This document shows, one piece after another, positions 16,653-26,543 of a DNA stretch of 64,000 nucleotides; positions within the stretch are counted from its first letter, which is position 1, and each line of letters opens with the position of its first letter. Source of the DNA: Sedimentisphaerales bacterium. Lineage in GTDB: Bacteria > Planctomycetota > Phycisphaerae > Sedimentisphaerales > Anaerobacaceae. The notes under the pieces are model-generated. The model was not told the origin of the DNA. It saw only the letters and a program-made list of their open reading frames with translations, and did no database searches. The stretch is taken from assembly GCA_016927855.1 (NCBI GenBank), contig JAFGLV010000039.1:1-64000 (forward strand). Direction: 5' to 3'. Position numbers and translations under genes: made by a program.

Positions 16653-19600
16653 ATGAGAGGACTTACGCTCGTGCTTTTGCCGATGGTGCTGGCGGCGCCG
16701 CTGGATGCTGTGACGTTGACCGTCGATGACGACGGTCCGGCGGATTTCAACGATATTCGTTCGGCCATCGCGGCCGCGGTTTCGGGGGACACGATCCTGG
16801 TCGCCGACGGCCTCTATCGCGGGCCCGACAATCGCAACATCGAATTCGTCGGCAAGACTATCACGCTGGCCAGCGCCAACGGGCCCCAGCGATGCATCAT
16901 CGACTGTGAGGGCAAGGACCGCGGATTCTACGTCCGCCAGTCCGAAGGACGCAGCACCGTCATCGAGGGCTTCACCGTCATGCGCGGACGCAATTCCTAC
17001 GGCGGCGGCATCTACTGCACGAGTGGTGCCTCGCCCACCATACGCAACTGCATCCTGCGTGACAATTACGCCACCTACTCCGGCGGCGGCATTGCCTGCG
17101 AGTACCAGACCTCTCCGCTGATCGAGAAGTGCATCATCTATTCGAATCGGAGCGATTCGCAGGGCGGTGGCATCAGTTGCAGCCAGTCCAACAGCACGAT
17201 CGTCGGCTGCACCATCGCGCAAAACACCTCCGAGAGCGGCGCGGGTCTGTATGGCTACTATGCCGACCTGCAAATCACCAACTGCACGTTCGAGGGCAAC
17301 AGTGCCAATTACCGAGGCGGCGCTTACTACTGCTATCGTTCTTCACCCAGAGTGACCAACTGCGTGTTCAATGACAACTATGGCCGAAACTACGGCGGTG
17401 CGGTCTACTTCAGCTCGCAAGGCACTCCGGTGTTTGCCAACTGCACGTTCAACGCCAACACCAGTGGCGACCGAGGCGCCGGTCTCTACTGCACCACCAG
17501 CAGCATGAACGTTACGCTGACGCATTGCGTTCTGGCCAACCATCCGCAACATGCGATCTACAGCTACTGGGGTACCGGCTCGGCGATACGCTACTGCCTA
17601 TTCTCCAAAAACCTGCCGGGCGACTACTACGACATGCGGACCGGGAACACGCTGAACGGACCCGGACAAATCAATGGGCTATCGGAGCTGAACGTGGGCA
17701 ATGTGACAGGCAATCCACGTTTTGCTTTTGAAGGCGACATGCACCTGACCGCCGGCTCGGCCTGCATCGACGCCGGCGCGCTGGAAGCGGAGGAGTTGTT
17801 GCCCCAGACCGACCCGGACGACCACCCGCGCCCGCTCGACGGCAACGCCGATGGCCTGGCCACGGTCGATATCGGTGCGTTCGAGTACGACCCCGAGCAG
17901 TCCGCAGTGGCTCTATCGAGCGCTGCACTCGAGTTCGTGCAGGAAATCGACGGGCCGGCGCCGGCACCGGCGACCTTCGAGATCCTCAATAGCGGCGCCG
18001 TCCTGGATTGGGAGATCGACTATGACAGTCCGTGGCTGACCGTCGAGCCGACGGCCGGCAGCACGGCCGGACAGTCCTCTGAGGTGACGGTTACCGCGCA
18101 TCCGGAAGGGCTGGACCAGGGGATTCATCAGGCCCTCCTGACGGTACGCGACGCGTCGTCGACGGGCCGTCCCCGGATCATTCTCGTGAGCTTACGAGTC
18201 AAAGGGACGCTGTATGTCCCCGGCCAATACGAGACGATTCAAGAGGCGGTGGAGGCCGCGATGGAAGGCGAGACCGTCGAGGTCGGACCCGGAACGTATC
18301 AGGAGTCTCTTTATCTGCGGCGGCCTGTCAAGCTGGTCGGCATCGACCGGCCGCGCCTTGAGCCGCCCTCGAGCATCGGCGTCGCGCTGGGCGCGGGCGA
18401 CTCGACGGTGCAGGGCTTCGACATCGTGGGCCAGGCAATCGGCATCCACGTCGCGATGTCGAACAACACGATCCGCGACAACCTCATTTCCGGCGGAGAC
18501 ACCGGCATTCAGTTGGATTCCAGCGCTTCGAATAACGTGCTGACCGACAACGAAATCGTTGGGTGTGCCACCACGGGTCTTTACCTCTATCGCAGCGTGG
18601 GCAATACGTTCAGAGACAACCGCCTGCATGACAGTCCCTGCAATTTCCGCATCGTCGGCAGCGAGCCGGCCGATTACGTCAACGATATCGACACGAGTAA
18701 CACCGTTGACGGGAGAGCGATCTACTACCTCATGGATCGGTCGAACGTCATCATTGGGCCGGCCGAGACGGCCGGCTGCGTCGTTGCGGTCGACTGCACG
18801 AACGTGACGGTCTCCGGCCAGGCGTTCCGCCACAATGCTTACGGCGTGCTGTTCGTCGGCACCGACCGCTCGCGCGTCGAGGGGTGTACCGTCAGCGACA
18901 ACGTCGATGGCGGGATCGTTCTCCAGCAATCGACCGACAACACGTTGATGAACAACACAGTGTCCGGCTGCGGCTATGGCATTCGGCTCGACCGCTCCGG
19001 CAATTGCCTGCTGCGCGGCAACCTGATGACCGACAACACGTACAATTTCGCCTGCACCGGCGGCACCGAGACGGACTTCACTCAGGACGTGGCCTCCTCG
19101 AATCGCGTCGACGACAAGCCGATCTACTACCTCGTCGGCCTCAGTCAGGTTGCCATCGACCGCTCGAGCAACGCGGGATGTGTGTTCGCGGTTCAGTGCT
19201 CACAGGTCACCGTGCGTGACTTGGTGTTCGAGCGGAATGGAACCGGTGTCACGTTCGCCTACACCGACAATTCGACCATCGAAAACATCATTGCGGTGGG
19301 CAACGAGACCGCGGGTATCTACCTGGTCTCCTCCAGCGGCAACACGATCGCCAAATGCCGTGTTTCGGACAACGCTGACGGCGTCTATCTCAGCGGCTGT
19401 CCCGACACGCTCCTGGACGAAGACGTGATCGCATTCAATCAGCGGGGCGTCTGGGCTTCCTCCGGCGCGCTGACGATGGCGAACTGCTTGGTCAGAGGCA
19501 ACAGCCCGGGAGGCGGCGTGGTCATGGATTACGGCGTCCAAGGCCGCATCCTGAACTGCACCATCTATGGCAACGGCGGCGCGCAGGATGTCTACCCCGA

Positions 19601-21464
19601 GCCAGCGGGCATCTTCTGTGGCTCCTCCAGCCCCGTCACAGTCGCCAACAGCATCGTCTGGGCCAACTATCCCGCCCAGATCGGCGGTTATACCACCGCC
19701 AGCGTCTCTTACTGCGACGTCCAGGGCGGCGTTGGGGGCCAAGGCGGCATCGCCATACCTCCTGCCATCGGTGGCCGCGGCGGTGGGCTCGCCGCGGACG
19801 CCTCCGACAGCCAGGGCAATATCGACGCGCCTCCCATGTTGACGCCCGACGGCCACCTGCGTCTCGGCTCGCCGTGCATCCGCGCCGGCCACGCGACGCG
19901 CGACATGTACAGCAATCATGACGTCGACGGCGAGACGCGCTCCGGTCGCCACGGCGTCGACATCGGCCTGGATCAGTACAACGATGCCGACAGTGACGGG
20001 CTGCCTGACTGGTGGGAACGGGACTATTTCAACGACCGAACGGTCGCGGCGCCCGACGGGGATGCTGATGGTGACGCCTACACGAACATCACTGAGTACG
20101 AGGTCTATTCGAGCCCCCCGACCGTTCCTGCGACGTCGTTCTATGTCGATGCCGAGCAGCCTGACGACACCGGCGACGGCCTGTCCTGGGAGTCCGCCAA
20201 GAAGACCATCCAGGCAGCCATCGATCTGTCCGGTCACAGCGACAAGGTCTACGTCGCGCCCGGCCTGTACCAGCAGAACGTCACGACCGGCGGTCGGCTG
20301 ATTCTACTGAGCGGTCTCGACGCATTTGATCCCGACGTCGTGGCCGGGACGATCGTGTCGGGCAGCCTCACCATAGGCAACGGTGAAATGCCCGGTTGCG
20401 CCGTGGCAGGTCTGACCATCACGAATAAAGGCGGTGCCGGCCTGATCTGTTCGGGGGCCGCTCCGACGATCCGCAATTGCACCATTACCAACTGCTTCAA
20501 CACGCAGTACCAACAGGCCGGTGGCGTCACCCTGCAAAACGCGGCGCCGACGCTCGTCCAATGTACGATCGGCGGTAACATTGCCTCGAACGCAGGTGGC
20601 GGCGTTCTCTGCCGCTCGTCAGCGCCGACGCTGCGTCAGTGCGTCCTCGCCGGCAACGTCGCCCAATACGGCTACGGCGGCGACGCCACCGCCATCTATG
20701 CCGAAGACAGCACCCTGACGCTGGAATGCTGCACCCTCGCGGACAACACCAATCCCTATCAGAATTCCACTTCGGGATCGGTGATCGCGGCCTTGCGCAG
20801 CGATTTGTCCATCACAAACTCCATCCTGTGGAACAAGGTCACGGTGCAGATCAAGACCGATCAGTCTTCGATAGCGCTGACTTACAGCGACGTTCAAGGT
20901 GGTCGCGACGCGATTCAGGGCCTGGTTCGATACGTCGGCAATATCGTCGTCGATCCGTGCTTCGTCGCGCCGGGTTCGTGGGACAGCAGCCCCTCGTACA
21001 ACATGACCAGCCGCTGGGCCGACGGGGACTATCACCTCCGCAGTGCAGGTTGGCGCTGGGTCCCGCAGATGACGCACGGCACGCACTGGGTCTGGGATGG
21101 GCGGACCAGCCGGTGCATCGACGCGGGCAATCCCGCCGACGCGTTGGGCGAAGAGCCTGTCGCGGTCTCCAGCGATCCCTCGGGCGAGTGGGGCCGGAAC
21201 GTCCGTATCAATATGGGCGCCTACGGCGGCACGCGCGAGGCGTCGATGGCGCCGCACGATTGGGCCCTCAGAGCCGACATCAACAACGACGGGCTCGTCA
21301 GTCTCCCCGATTGGCCTTACGTCGGCGAGACATTCCGTTCGCACGTGCCGCGACAACCAGCCGATCTGACCCGCGACGGCCGCGTGGATTATGAGGACGT
21401 GACGCTTATGGCAGACCAGTGGCTGCGCAACACGACGTGGTGCCCGTTTCGTAACACTCGCTGA
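16653..21464 (+). CDS. giant secreted parallel beta-helix protein with dockerin
   Basis: 1603 aa. A signal peptide is followed by three blocks of right-handed beta-helix repeats of the pectate-lyase/NosD/choice-of-anchor Q style (GGGIYC, ISNCTF-like rungs; about 20-395, 515-1100 and 1165-1480). A BACON-like immunoglobulin domain (about 415-510) sits between the first two. An EF-hand-like calcium segment (DADSDGLPDWWERDYF) lies at about 1110. The C-terminus is a two-repeat dockerin (RADINNDGLVSLPDWPYVGE and DLTRDGRVDYEDVTLMADQW). Probably an extracellular polysaccharide-binding or -cleaving protein; no catalytic residues are evident. It has a strong AGGAGG site and its own promoter. Confidence 0.82.
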   Translation: MRGLTLVLLPMVLAAPLDAVTLTVDDDGPADFNDIRSAIAAAVSGDTILVADGLYRGPDNRNIEFVGKTITLASANGPQRCIIDCEGKDRGFYVRQSEGRSTVIEGFTVMRGRNSYGGGIYCTSGASPTIRNCILRDNYATYSGGGIACEYQTSPLIEKCIIYSNRSDSQGGGISCSQSNSTIVGCTIAQNTSESGAGLYGYYADLQITNCTFEGNSANYRGGAYYCYRSSPRVTNCVFNDNYGRNYGGAVYFSSQGTPVFANCTFNANTSGDRGAGLYCTTSSMNVTLTHCVLANHPQHAIYSYWGTGSAIRYCLFSKNLPGDYYDMRTGNTLNGPGQINGLSELNVGNVTGNPRFAFEGDMHLTAGSACIDAGALEAEELLPQTDPDDHPRPLDGNADGLATVDIGAFEYDPEQSAVALSSAALEFVQEIDGPAPAPATFEILNSGAVLDWEIDYDSPWLTVEPTAGSTAGQSSEVTVTAHPEGLDQGIHQALLTVRDASSTGRPRIILVSLRVKGTLYVPGQYETIQEAVEAAMEGETVEVGPGTYQESLYLRRPVKLVGIDRPRLEPPSSIGVALGAGDSTVQGFDIVGQAIGIHVAMSNNTIRDNLISGGDTGIQLDSSASNNVLTDNEIVGCATTGLYLYRSVGNTFRDNRLHDSPCNFRIVGSEPADYVNDIDTSNTVDGRAIYYLMDRSNVIIGPAETAGCVVAVDCTNVTVSGQAFRHNAYGVLFVGTDRSRVEGCTVSDNVDGGIVLQQSTDNTLMNNTVSGCGYGIRLDRSGNCLLRGNLMTDNTYNFACTGGTETDFTQDVASSNRVDDKPIYYLVGLSQVAIDRSSNAGCVFAVQCSQVTVRDLVFERNGTGVTFAYTDNSTIENIIAVGNETAGIYLVSSSGNTIAKCRVSDNADGVYLSGCPDTLLDEDVIAFNQRGVWASSGALTMANCLVRGNSPGGGVVMDYGVQGRILNCTIYGNGGAQDVYPEPAGIFCGSSSPVTVANSIVWANYPAQIGGYTTASVSYCDVQGGVGGQGGIAIPPAIGGRGGGLAADASDSQGNIDAPPMLTPDGHLRLGSPCIRAGHATRDMYSNHDVDGETRSGRHGVDIGLDQYNDADSDGLPDWWERDYFNDRTVAAPDGDADGDAYTNITEYEVYSSPPTVPATSFYVDAEQPDDTGDGLSWESAKKTIQAAIDLSGHSDKVYVAPGLYQQNVTTGGRLILLSGLDAFDPDVVAGTIVSGSLTIGNGEMPGCAVAGLTITNKGGAGLICSGAAPTIRNCTITNCFNTQYQQAGGVTLQNAAPTLVQCTIGGNIASNAGGGVLCRSSAPTLRQCVLAGNVAQYGYGGDATAIYAEDSTLTLECCTLADNTNPYQNSTSGSVIAALRSDLSITNSILWNKVTVQIKTDQSSIALTYSDVQGGRDAIQGLVRYVGNIVVDPCFVAPGSWDSSPSYNMTSRWADGDYHLRSAGWRWVPQMTHGTHWVWDGRTSRCIDAGNPADALGEEPVAVSSDPSGEWGRNVRINMGAYGGTREASMAPHDWALRADINNDGLVSLPDWPYVGETFRSHVPRQPADLTRDGRVDYEDVTLMADQWLRNTTWCPFRNTR

Positions 21465-21467
21465 TCG

Positions 21468-21515
21468 GTAGGGCGAGCGTCCCGCTCACCAGTCGTGCGG
21501 GGACGCACGACCTAC
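21468..21515. repeat. REP/BIME-like palindrome pair, GTAG...CTAC borders
   Basis: GTAG (21468-21471) is followed by hairpin GAGCG-TCC-CGCTC, then a perfect GTCGTGCG-GGGA-CGCACGAC stem closed by CTAC (21512-21515). It lies between convergent genes and probably helps terminate both. The polX stop codon (TAG on the minus strand) is part of the terminal CTAC. Confidence 0.7.
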
Positions 21516-23266
21516 TTGGGACGCTTGGTCTTGAGCCAGGACTTGAGCTTTGTCAGAGGCAGCGCGTTCGCAACGTTCTGCTTCGTCGCCCAGCCACGTG
21601 CGGCGGTCGCGACGCCGAAATGCATCAGCCCCAGGCCGGCGGTGCTATGCGCGTCGGTCCCAAGAGTGAGCTTGATGCCTTTCTCAATCGCCATCCGGCA
21701 ATGCACGTCCTTGAGGTCGAGCCGATAGGGATTGCCGTTCAGCTCCAGGGCGGTACCGGTCTGGGCGGCATGCTCGATCATCGCGGGGATGTCGAGGTCC
21801 ATCGCCTCTCGCTGGCCCAGCATGCGTCCGGTCGGATGGCCGAGGATCGTGACGTAGGGACTGTCCATGGCCTTGAGCGTGCGATAGGTCACCTTCCCGC
21901 GCGGACTGGTCAGACCGGAATGGATCGACGCAATGACGAGGTCCAGGTCAGCCAACAGCTCATCCTCGAAATCGAGCGAGCCGTCCGCCAGGATATCCAC
22001 CTCCGCGCCGGCAAGGACGGTGAAGCCCTTGGTCCTCGCATTTAGCGCATGAATCTGTTCGATCTGCTGGGCGAGCCGCTTGGGCGTCTGACCGTTAGCG
22101 ACGACCGATGATTCGGAGTGGTCGGTAATGCACAGAAACTTGTAGCCCAGCGCCTGGGCAGCATTCACCATCTCTTCCAGGCTGGCGCGCCCGTCGGAGG
22201 CGAGGGTGTGCACATGGAAATCGCCTTTGATGTCTTCGAGCCGGACCAGTTGAGGGAGAGCATGCTTGCCGGCGGCCTCGACCTCGCCGCGATCTTCGCG
22301 CAAGAGGGCAGGGACATAGTCCAGGCCGAGCTTCTTGTAGATGCTTTCCTCCGTTGCGCCGGCGACGAGCGCATCGCCCTTGAACAAGCCGTATTCGTTG
22401 AGCTTCATCTTGGCCTTCAGCGCCATCTCGCGCAGACGCACGTTATGCTGCTTGGAGCCGGTGAAGTACTGGAGCGCGGCCCCGAAGCTTTCCGCCGGCA
22501 CGACGCGCACATCGACCTGCACCGCCACGGCGTCGGTCCGAACGATGGCCGAGCCTTTGGTTTCGCCGGCCGCCAAAACGCGATCCACGAAAGGGGCCAC
22601 CGTGAATGCCTGAATGATCCGCTTGTGCTGCTGGTTGGATTCCTCCGTATGCTTGCCAGTGGTGACCAGGATGTCCACGTCCCCGATGGTCTCGGCCCGG
22701 CGTCGAACCGATCCGGCGATCTCGACCTTCTCGACGCCAGGCACTTCTCGCAGCCGCGCGACGACCAGCGCGGCAGCCTCCAAAGCCTGGTCCAGGCGGA
22801 TGCGCCCCGTAGACGCCTCCAGGAACTCGATGCCCCGCTGGATCGTCGCGGCTTTCTTCTGTCCAAAGCCCGGCAGCTTGGCCACCGATCCGTCCGCCAA
22901 GGCACGCTTCAAGTCCGCGATGCTCTGGACGCCGAGGTTTTCATAGATGACCTTGACCCCTTTCGGACCCATGCCGGGAATCCGCAACAGCTCCGGCAGC
23001 GAAGCAGGAACGCGCTTCAGCAACTCTGTATGAGCGGCCATCGTCCCGCTCTCGACGAACTCCTCGATCTTGGCCAGGCTGGACTTACCGATACCCGGCG
23101 TTTCGGCCAAGCGACCGTTCTCCAGCAGGACGCCGACGTCCGTCGGCAGCTCCGCCACCGTCCGCGCGACCTTGCGATAGCTGTTGATGCGGAAGCGGTC
23201 CTCGCCGAGGATTTCCATCACATCGGCCATCTGGTCGAAGATCGTGCTCAATTGAGCGTTTCGCAT
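21512..23266 (-). CDS. polX: family X DNA polymerase / 3'-5' exonuclease PolX
   Basis: 584 aa, normal length for bacterial PolX, a gap-filling repair polymerase. N-terminal helix-hairpin-helix segments (TPGIGKSSLAKIEEF, IPGMGPKGVKVIYENLG, LPGFGQKKAATIQ) are followed by the nucleotidyltransferase core with GSVRRRAETIGDVDILV and later VQVDVRV (metal aspartates). The C-terminal PHP phosphoesterase domain has DFHVHTLASDGR, ITDHSES and GTDAHS. It is convergent with the beta-helix gene and ends within a REP-like palindrome. The next gene upstream on the same strand is DUF2905, 54 bases away. Confidence 0.95.
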   Translation of the reverse strand: MRNAQLSTIFDQMADVMEILGEDRFRINSYRKVARTVAELPTDVGVLLENGRLAETPGIGKSSLAKIEEFVESGTMAAHTELLKRVPASLPELLRIPGMGPKGVKVIYENLGVQSIADLKRALADGSVAKLPGFGQKKAATIQRGIEFLEASTGRIRLDQALEAAALVVARLREVPGVEKVEIAGSVRRRAETIGDVDILVTTGKHTEESNQQHKRIIQAFTVAPFVDRVLAAGETKGSAIVRTDAVAVQVDVRVVPAESFGAALQYFTGSKQHNVRLREMALKAKMKLNEYGLFKGDALVAGATEESIYKKLGLDYVPALLREDRGEVEAAGKHALPQLVRLEDIKGDFHVHTLASDGRASLEEMVNAAQALGYKFLCITDHSESSVVANGQTPKRLAQQIEQIHALNARTKGFTVLAGAEVDILADGSLDFEDELLADLDLVIASIHSGLTSPRGKVTYRTLKAMDSPYVTILGHPTGRMLGQREAMDLDIPAMIEHAAQTGTALELNGNPYRLDLKDVHCRMAIEKGIKLTLGTDAHSTAGLGLMHFGVATAARGWATKQNVANALPLTKLKSWLKTKRPK

Positions 23267-23320
23267 GGCTGTGCCTTCGCTCGGCGTCGCACTACGAACG
23301 ACTTGCGACGACGTTAGTCC

Positions 23321-23551
23321 CTAGTGACGAAAATGATGGATGAGCCAGAGGATCAGGGTCAGCAACAGCGACAACAGCAGGCTGGTGGCCAGAGGAAAGT
23401 AGACGCGCCAGTTACGCCCGCCGAATTGGAAGTCGCCGGGCAGGCGGAACAGGCCAAGGCGTCCCAGCTGCAGCATCAGCAGGCCGAGGACGACGATCGC
23501 GCCTCCGATGACTACCAGCCACTTGCCTAGTTGTTGCGGTCCGCCGTCCAT
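23321..23551 (-). CDS. DUF2905 small membrane protein
   Basis: A 76-aa protein with two transmembrane helices flanking LGRLPGD-type sequence (here LFRLPGDFQFGGRNWRVYFPLATSLLLSLLLTL, read in parts), the hallmark of DUF2905. Function unknown. It lies just upstream of polX on the same strand and diverges from the DUF72 gene. Confidence 0.9.
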   Translation of the reverse strand: MDGGPQQLGKWLVVIGGAIVVLGLLMLQLGRLGLFRLPGDFQFGGRNWRVYFPLATSLLLSLLLTLILWLIHHFRH

Positions 23552-23581
23552 GACTTCTCTTTCGCTTCATCACACGCCGGC

Positions 23582-23609
23582 TTGCACCCAAGGAAGAGGA
23601 AATTATAAT
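23582..23609 (+). promoter_or_regulatory. sigma70-type promoter of the DUF72 gene
   Basis: TTGCAC (23582-23587), 16-base spacer, consensus TATAAT (23604-23609). AAGGAG follows at about 23628 ahead of ATG 23643. Confidence 0.65.
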
Positions 23610-23642
23610 AGCGCCATCGAACCTCTGCAAGGAGTATCTCTC

Positions 23643-24380
23643 ATGGCGAAGGGCAAATGCCAGATTCGCGTCGGCACCTCCGGTTGGCACTACGCCCACT
23701 GGCAGGGGAGGTTCTACCCCGCTGACCTGGCCAAGGACCGGTGGCTGGAGTATTACAGTCGGCATTTCGATACGGTCGAGATCAACAATACCTTCTACCA
23801 CCTCCCGAAGGCCAAGACGATGACCAACTGGCATGACAACGCGCCGACCGGCTTCGTCTATGCGGTCAAAGTCAGCCGCTACATCACGCACGTCAAGAAG
23901 CTCAGGGACCCGGCCGAGTCGATCCAGCGGTTCTTCGAGCTGGCCGATCTACTCAAGCGGCGCCTCGGGCCGATCCTCTACCAGTTGCCGCCCAGCCAGC
24001 ACAAAGACCTGGACAAGCTCGACGCCTTCATCAAGATCCTGCCCAAGCGCCATCACGCCGTCTTCGAGTTTCGCCACGAAAGCTGGCACGAGCAGGACAC
24101 CTTCGAGCTGATGAACGAGCGAGGTGTCGCCCTGTGCGTTCACGACCTGGGCGAAAGCGCCCCGCCGCGTGTCGTCACGGGCGAGATGGCCTATGTTCGC
24201 TTCCACGGCACGTCGGGGGGCTACGCCGGCAACTACACCGATACGATGCTGGCCCAGTGGGCCGACTGGATCAGAGAACAAGCCGGGAACGTCGGTGCCG
24301 TCTATGCCTATTTCAATAACGACGTCGAAGGGCACGCGATCGACAATGCCCGGACGCTCAAGGGAATGCTTGGGCTGTGA
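23643..24380 (+). CDS. DUF72 family TIM-barrel protein (YecE-like)
   Basis: A 245-aa protein with the DUF72 signatures GTSGWHYAHWQGRFYP, FDTVEINNTFYHLP, FVYAVKVSRYITHVKKL, FEFRHESWH and YAYFNNDVEGHAIDNA. The family has a TIM-barrel fold and no agreed biochemical role. The start is ATG 23643, with a ribosome site (AAGGAG) and a good promoter upstream; the open frame extends further but is out of context. It precedes a secreted metallophosphoesterase gene by about 60 bases. Confidence 0.92.
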   Translation: MAKGKCQIRVGTSGWHYAHWQGRFYPADLAKDRWLEYYSRHFDTVEINNTFYHLPKAKTMTNWHDNAPTGFVYAVKVSRYITHVKKLRDPAESIQRFFELADLLKRRLGPILYQLPPSQHKDLDKLDAFIKILPKRHHAVFEFRHESWHEQDTFELMNERGVALCVHDLGESAPPRVVTGEMAYVRFHGTSGGYAGNYTDTMLAQWADWIREQAGNVGAVYAYFNNDVEGHAIDNARTLKGMLGL

Positions 24381-24439
24381 GAAGCGCCGCTACAACCGTG
24401 AAACCACGGACTATGGTTAGCTCTTCGGGAGGTCCAATC

Positions 24440-25627
24440 GTGAAACGGCATTGTAAGCACTGGGTTGTCGTCATCGCTGTCTGTGCCGTGTTTGCGCCAC
24501 GCGCCACGGCGCAGGAGGCGGAAAAGCTGGCCGTCGCGCACGGTCCCTACCTCCAGGCTGTCACGGAGACCTCGGCCACGGTGGTCTGGGTGACGAACAA
24601 GAACTGTGTCTCCCACATCCACTACGGCGCCGAGGGCATTTCGTCCGACAGCAACGACGCTACGACGGCCTTTGCCAGCCACGACGGCCTGATCGATGCG
24701 AATACCAAGCTGCACAAGATCGTTTTGACAAGTCTCAAGCCGGGTCGCACCTATGACTACCGGATCGTCTCGAAGGAAATCGTGAAGTTCGATCCGTACG
24801 AGGTCACCTATGGTGACACCGTCACGGCCGGGCCATATCGATTGCACACCTGCAACCCTCAGAAAGAGCAGTTCTCGTTCTGTGTCGTCAATGACATTCA
24901 CGAGCAGGCCGAGAGGCTCGCTTCTCTGTTGAGTATGGTTGCCTGGGATGCGACGGACCTCGTCTTCCTCAACGGAGACATGATAGACCATTGGACCCGC
25001 GAGAACCAGGTATTCGACGGATTTCTGGACGTCTGCGTCAGGCGATTCGCCAGGGAGATCCCCTTTGTCTACGTCCGAGGCAACCACGAAACGCGCGGCG
25101 CTCTGGCGAGAGACCTCATCGAATACTTCCCGACGCCCAACGGTCGCTACTATTTCGCGTTTCGTCATGGTCCGGTCAGCTTCCTCGTGCTGGACTCCGG
25201 CGAAGACAAGCCTGACGCGAACAAAGAGTACTCGGGACTGGTGGACTTCGACGCGTATCGCGCGGAGGAAACGAAATGGCTCCGGCAGACCGTCCAAGAT
25301 GACTTATTCCAGACGTCCCGCTACCGCATCGTGCTGGTGCACATGCCTCCGTTCGCCGACGAGCGCGCGTACGGGCAGTCGCAAATCTACCGGTCATGGG
25401 TGCCCATCCTGAACCGTGCGGACATCGACCTGATGCTCTGCGGACACACGCACCAGTTCGCCCGCATCGACCCGAACGAATTGGCCCATCACTTTCCGAT
25501 CCTTATCAACGCACCTGACATGATCGTCAACGTTGCCGTCTCGGAGAGCAGCCTGGCTGTTGTCGTCAAGCAGGTCGACGGCCGGGTCGTGGACGTGTTC
25601 GCCTTGAAACCAGACTCGCCCAATTGA
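24440..25627 (+). CDS. secreted calcineurin-like metallophosphoesterase with Fn3-like N-terminus
   Basis: 395 aa. The GTG start at 24440 is chosen because GGGAGG lies 7 bases upstream and it opens a classical signal peptide ending near APRATAQ. A purple-acid-phosphatase-like fibronectin domain follows (AHGPYLQAVTETSATVVWVT). The metallophosphoesterase core has NDIHE, NGDMIDH, RGNHETR and CGHTHQ, which supply the usual dinuclear metal ligands. The substrate is unknown (phosphomonoester or diester). Located outside the cytoplasmic membrane. It converges with the radical SAM/sixA operon. Confidence 0.88.
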   Translation: MKRHCKHWVVVIAVCAVFAPRATAQEAEKLAVAHGPYLQAVTETSATVVWVTNKNCVSHIHYGAEGISSDSNDATTAFASHDGLIDANTKLHKIVLTSLKPGRTYDYRIVSKEIVKFDPYEVTYGDTVTAGPYRLHTCNPQKEQFSFCVVNDIHEQAERLASLLSMVAWDATDLVFLNGDMIDHWTRENQVFDGFLDVCVRRFAREIPFVYVRGNHETRGALARDLIEYFPTPNGRYYFAFRHGPVSFLVLDSGEDKPDANKEYSGLVDFDAYRAEETKWLRQTVQDDLFQTSRYRIVLVHMPPFADERAYGQSQIYRSWVPILNRADIDLMLCGHTHQFARIDPNELAHHFPILINAPDMIVNVAVSESSLAVVVKQVDGRVVDVFALKPDSPN

Positions 25628-25655
25628 ACGGCTTGGCGCCGCAACGGTCCTGAGC

Positions 25656-26543
25656 TTAGTCAAGCACAGTCAATTCTCGGTCGATGGCATATTGTCGGAC
25701 CGCGGTGATCTCAGCACGCGTGGGTCGGCGGTCGATCTCAGGGTGCGCGTGAGCCAGGTAACAGGGACGGTATTGATCCATGACATTGATGGCCGTGCGC
25801 GGACCAATCTCGTCGGCAAGAAAATCGATGATCGTCGTGCTGCCGGCCACGTCGTTCGGCAGGACCAGGTGACGCACGAGCAGGCCGCGCCGGGCCAGCC
25901 CCTTCTCGATCTGCAGGTCGCCGACTTGGCGGTGCATCTCCCTGAGCGCCGCGAAGTTGACCTCGGGATAGTCCGGGGCCTCCGACAGCTCACCCGCTGC
26001 CTTCCCATCGGCATATTTCATGTCGGGCATGTAGATGTCGATGAAGCCTTCGAGCAGGCCGAGGGTCTCGGCCGCGTCGTAACCGCCGCTATTGTAGACG
26101 ATGGGGATAGTCAAGCCTTTGGCACGGGCCAGCTCAATGGACGCGGCGACCGGCGCCACGACGTGTGTGGGCGTGACGAAGTTGACGTTGGCGCAGCCCA
26201 TCTCTTGCAGCCGCAGCAGCGCATCGGTGAGTTGCTCGGTAGTGATCTTTCGGCCTGCACGCCGGTGGCTTATGTCGTAGTTCTGGCAAAAGGTGCATCC
26301 GAGGTTGCACCCGGCGAAGAAGACGGTGCCGGAACCACCCGGCCCGACAAGAACGCTCTCCTCACCGAAGTGGGGAGCGACCGAACTGACGACCGGCAGC
26401 GCACCAATTCCGCAGAAACCGTGTTCTCCCTCCTGGCGGTTGACCTGACACCGGCGTGGGCACAATGTGCAAGGACTTGTCCTGGCCCAAAGCTGCCTGA
26501 CAGGATCGCTGAGAGAGGTGGATCGTGTCATGAGCGAGCTCAC
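25656..26543 (-). CDS. radical SAM protein, PflA-like (YfiH/AmmeMemoRadiSam-related)
   Basis: 295 aa. Radical SAM motif CNLGCTFCQNYDIS (CxxxCxxC) at about residues 79-92, preceded by an N-terminal Cys set (CTLCPRRC...GFCG) that may bind another cluster. The middle has GCANVNFVTPTHVV and DIYMPDMKYAD as in the pyruvate-formate-lyase-activating-like family. The modified target is unknown. The start overlaps the sixA stop by four bases (ATGA), so the two are coupled; a functional link to a phosphatase is unexplained. MTRS at residue 5 is an alternative start. Confidence 0.85.
   Translation of the reverse strand: MSSLMTRSTSLSDPVRQLWARTSPCTLCPRRCQVNRQEGEHGFCGIGALPVVSSVAPHFGEESVLVGPGGSGTVFFAGCNLGCTFCQNYDISHRRAGRKITTEQLTDALLRLQEMGCANVNFVTPTHVVAPVAASIELARAKGLTIPIVYNSGGYDAAETLGLLEGFIDIYMPDMKYADGKAAGELSEAPDYPEVNFAALREMHRQVGDLQIEKGLARRGLLVRHLVLPNDVAGSTTIIDFLADEIGPRTAINVMDQYRPCYLAHAHPEIDRRPTRAEITAVRQYAIDRELTVLD

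Noticed and set aside
22118-23317. 399-codon plus-strand frame opposite polX
   Set aside because: Antisense shadow of a clearly identified polX gene.
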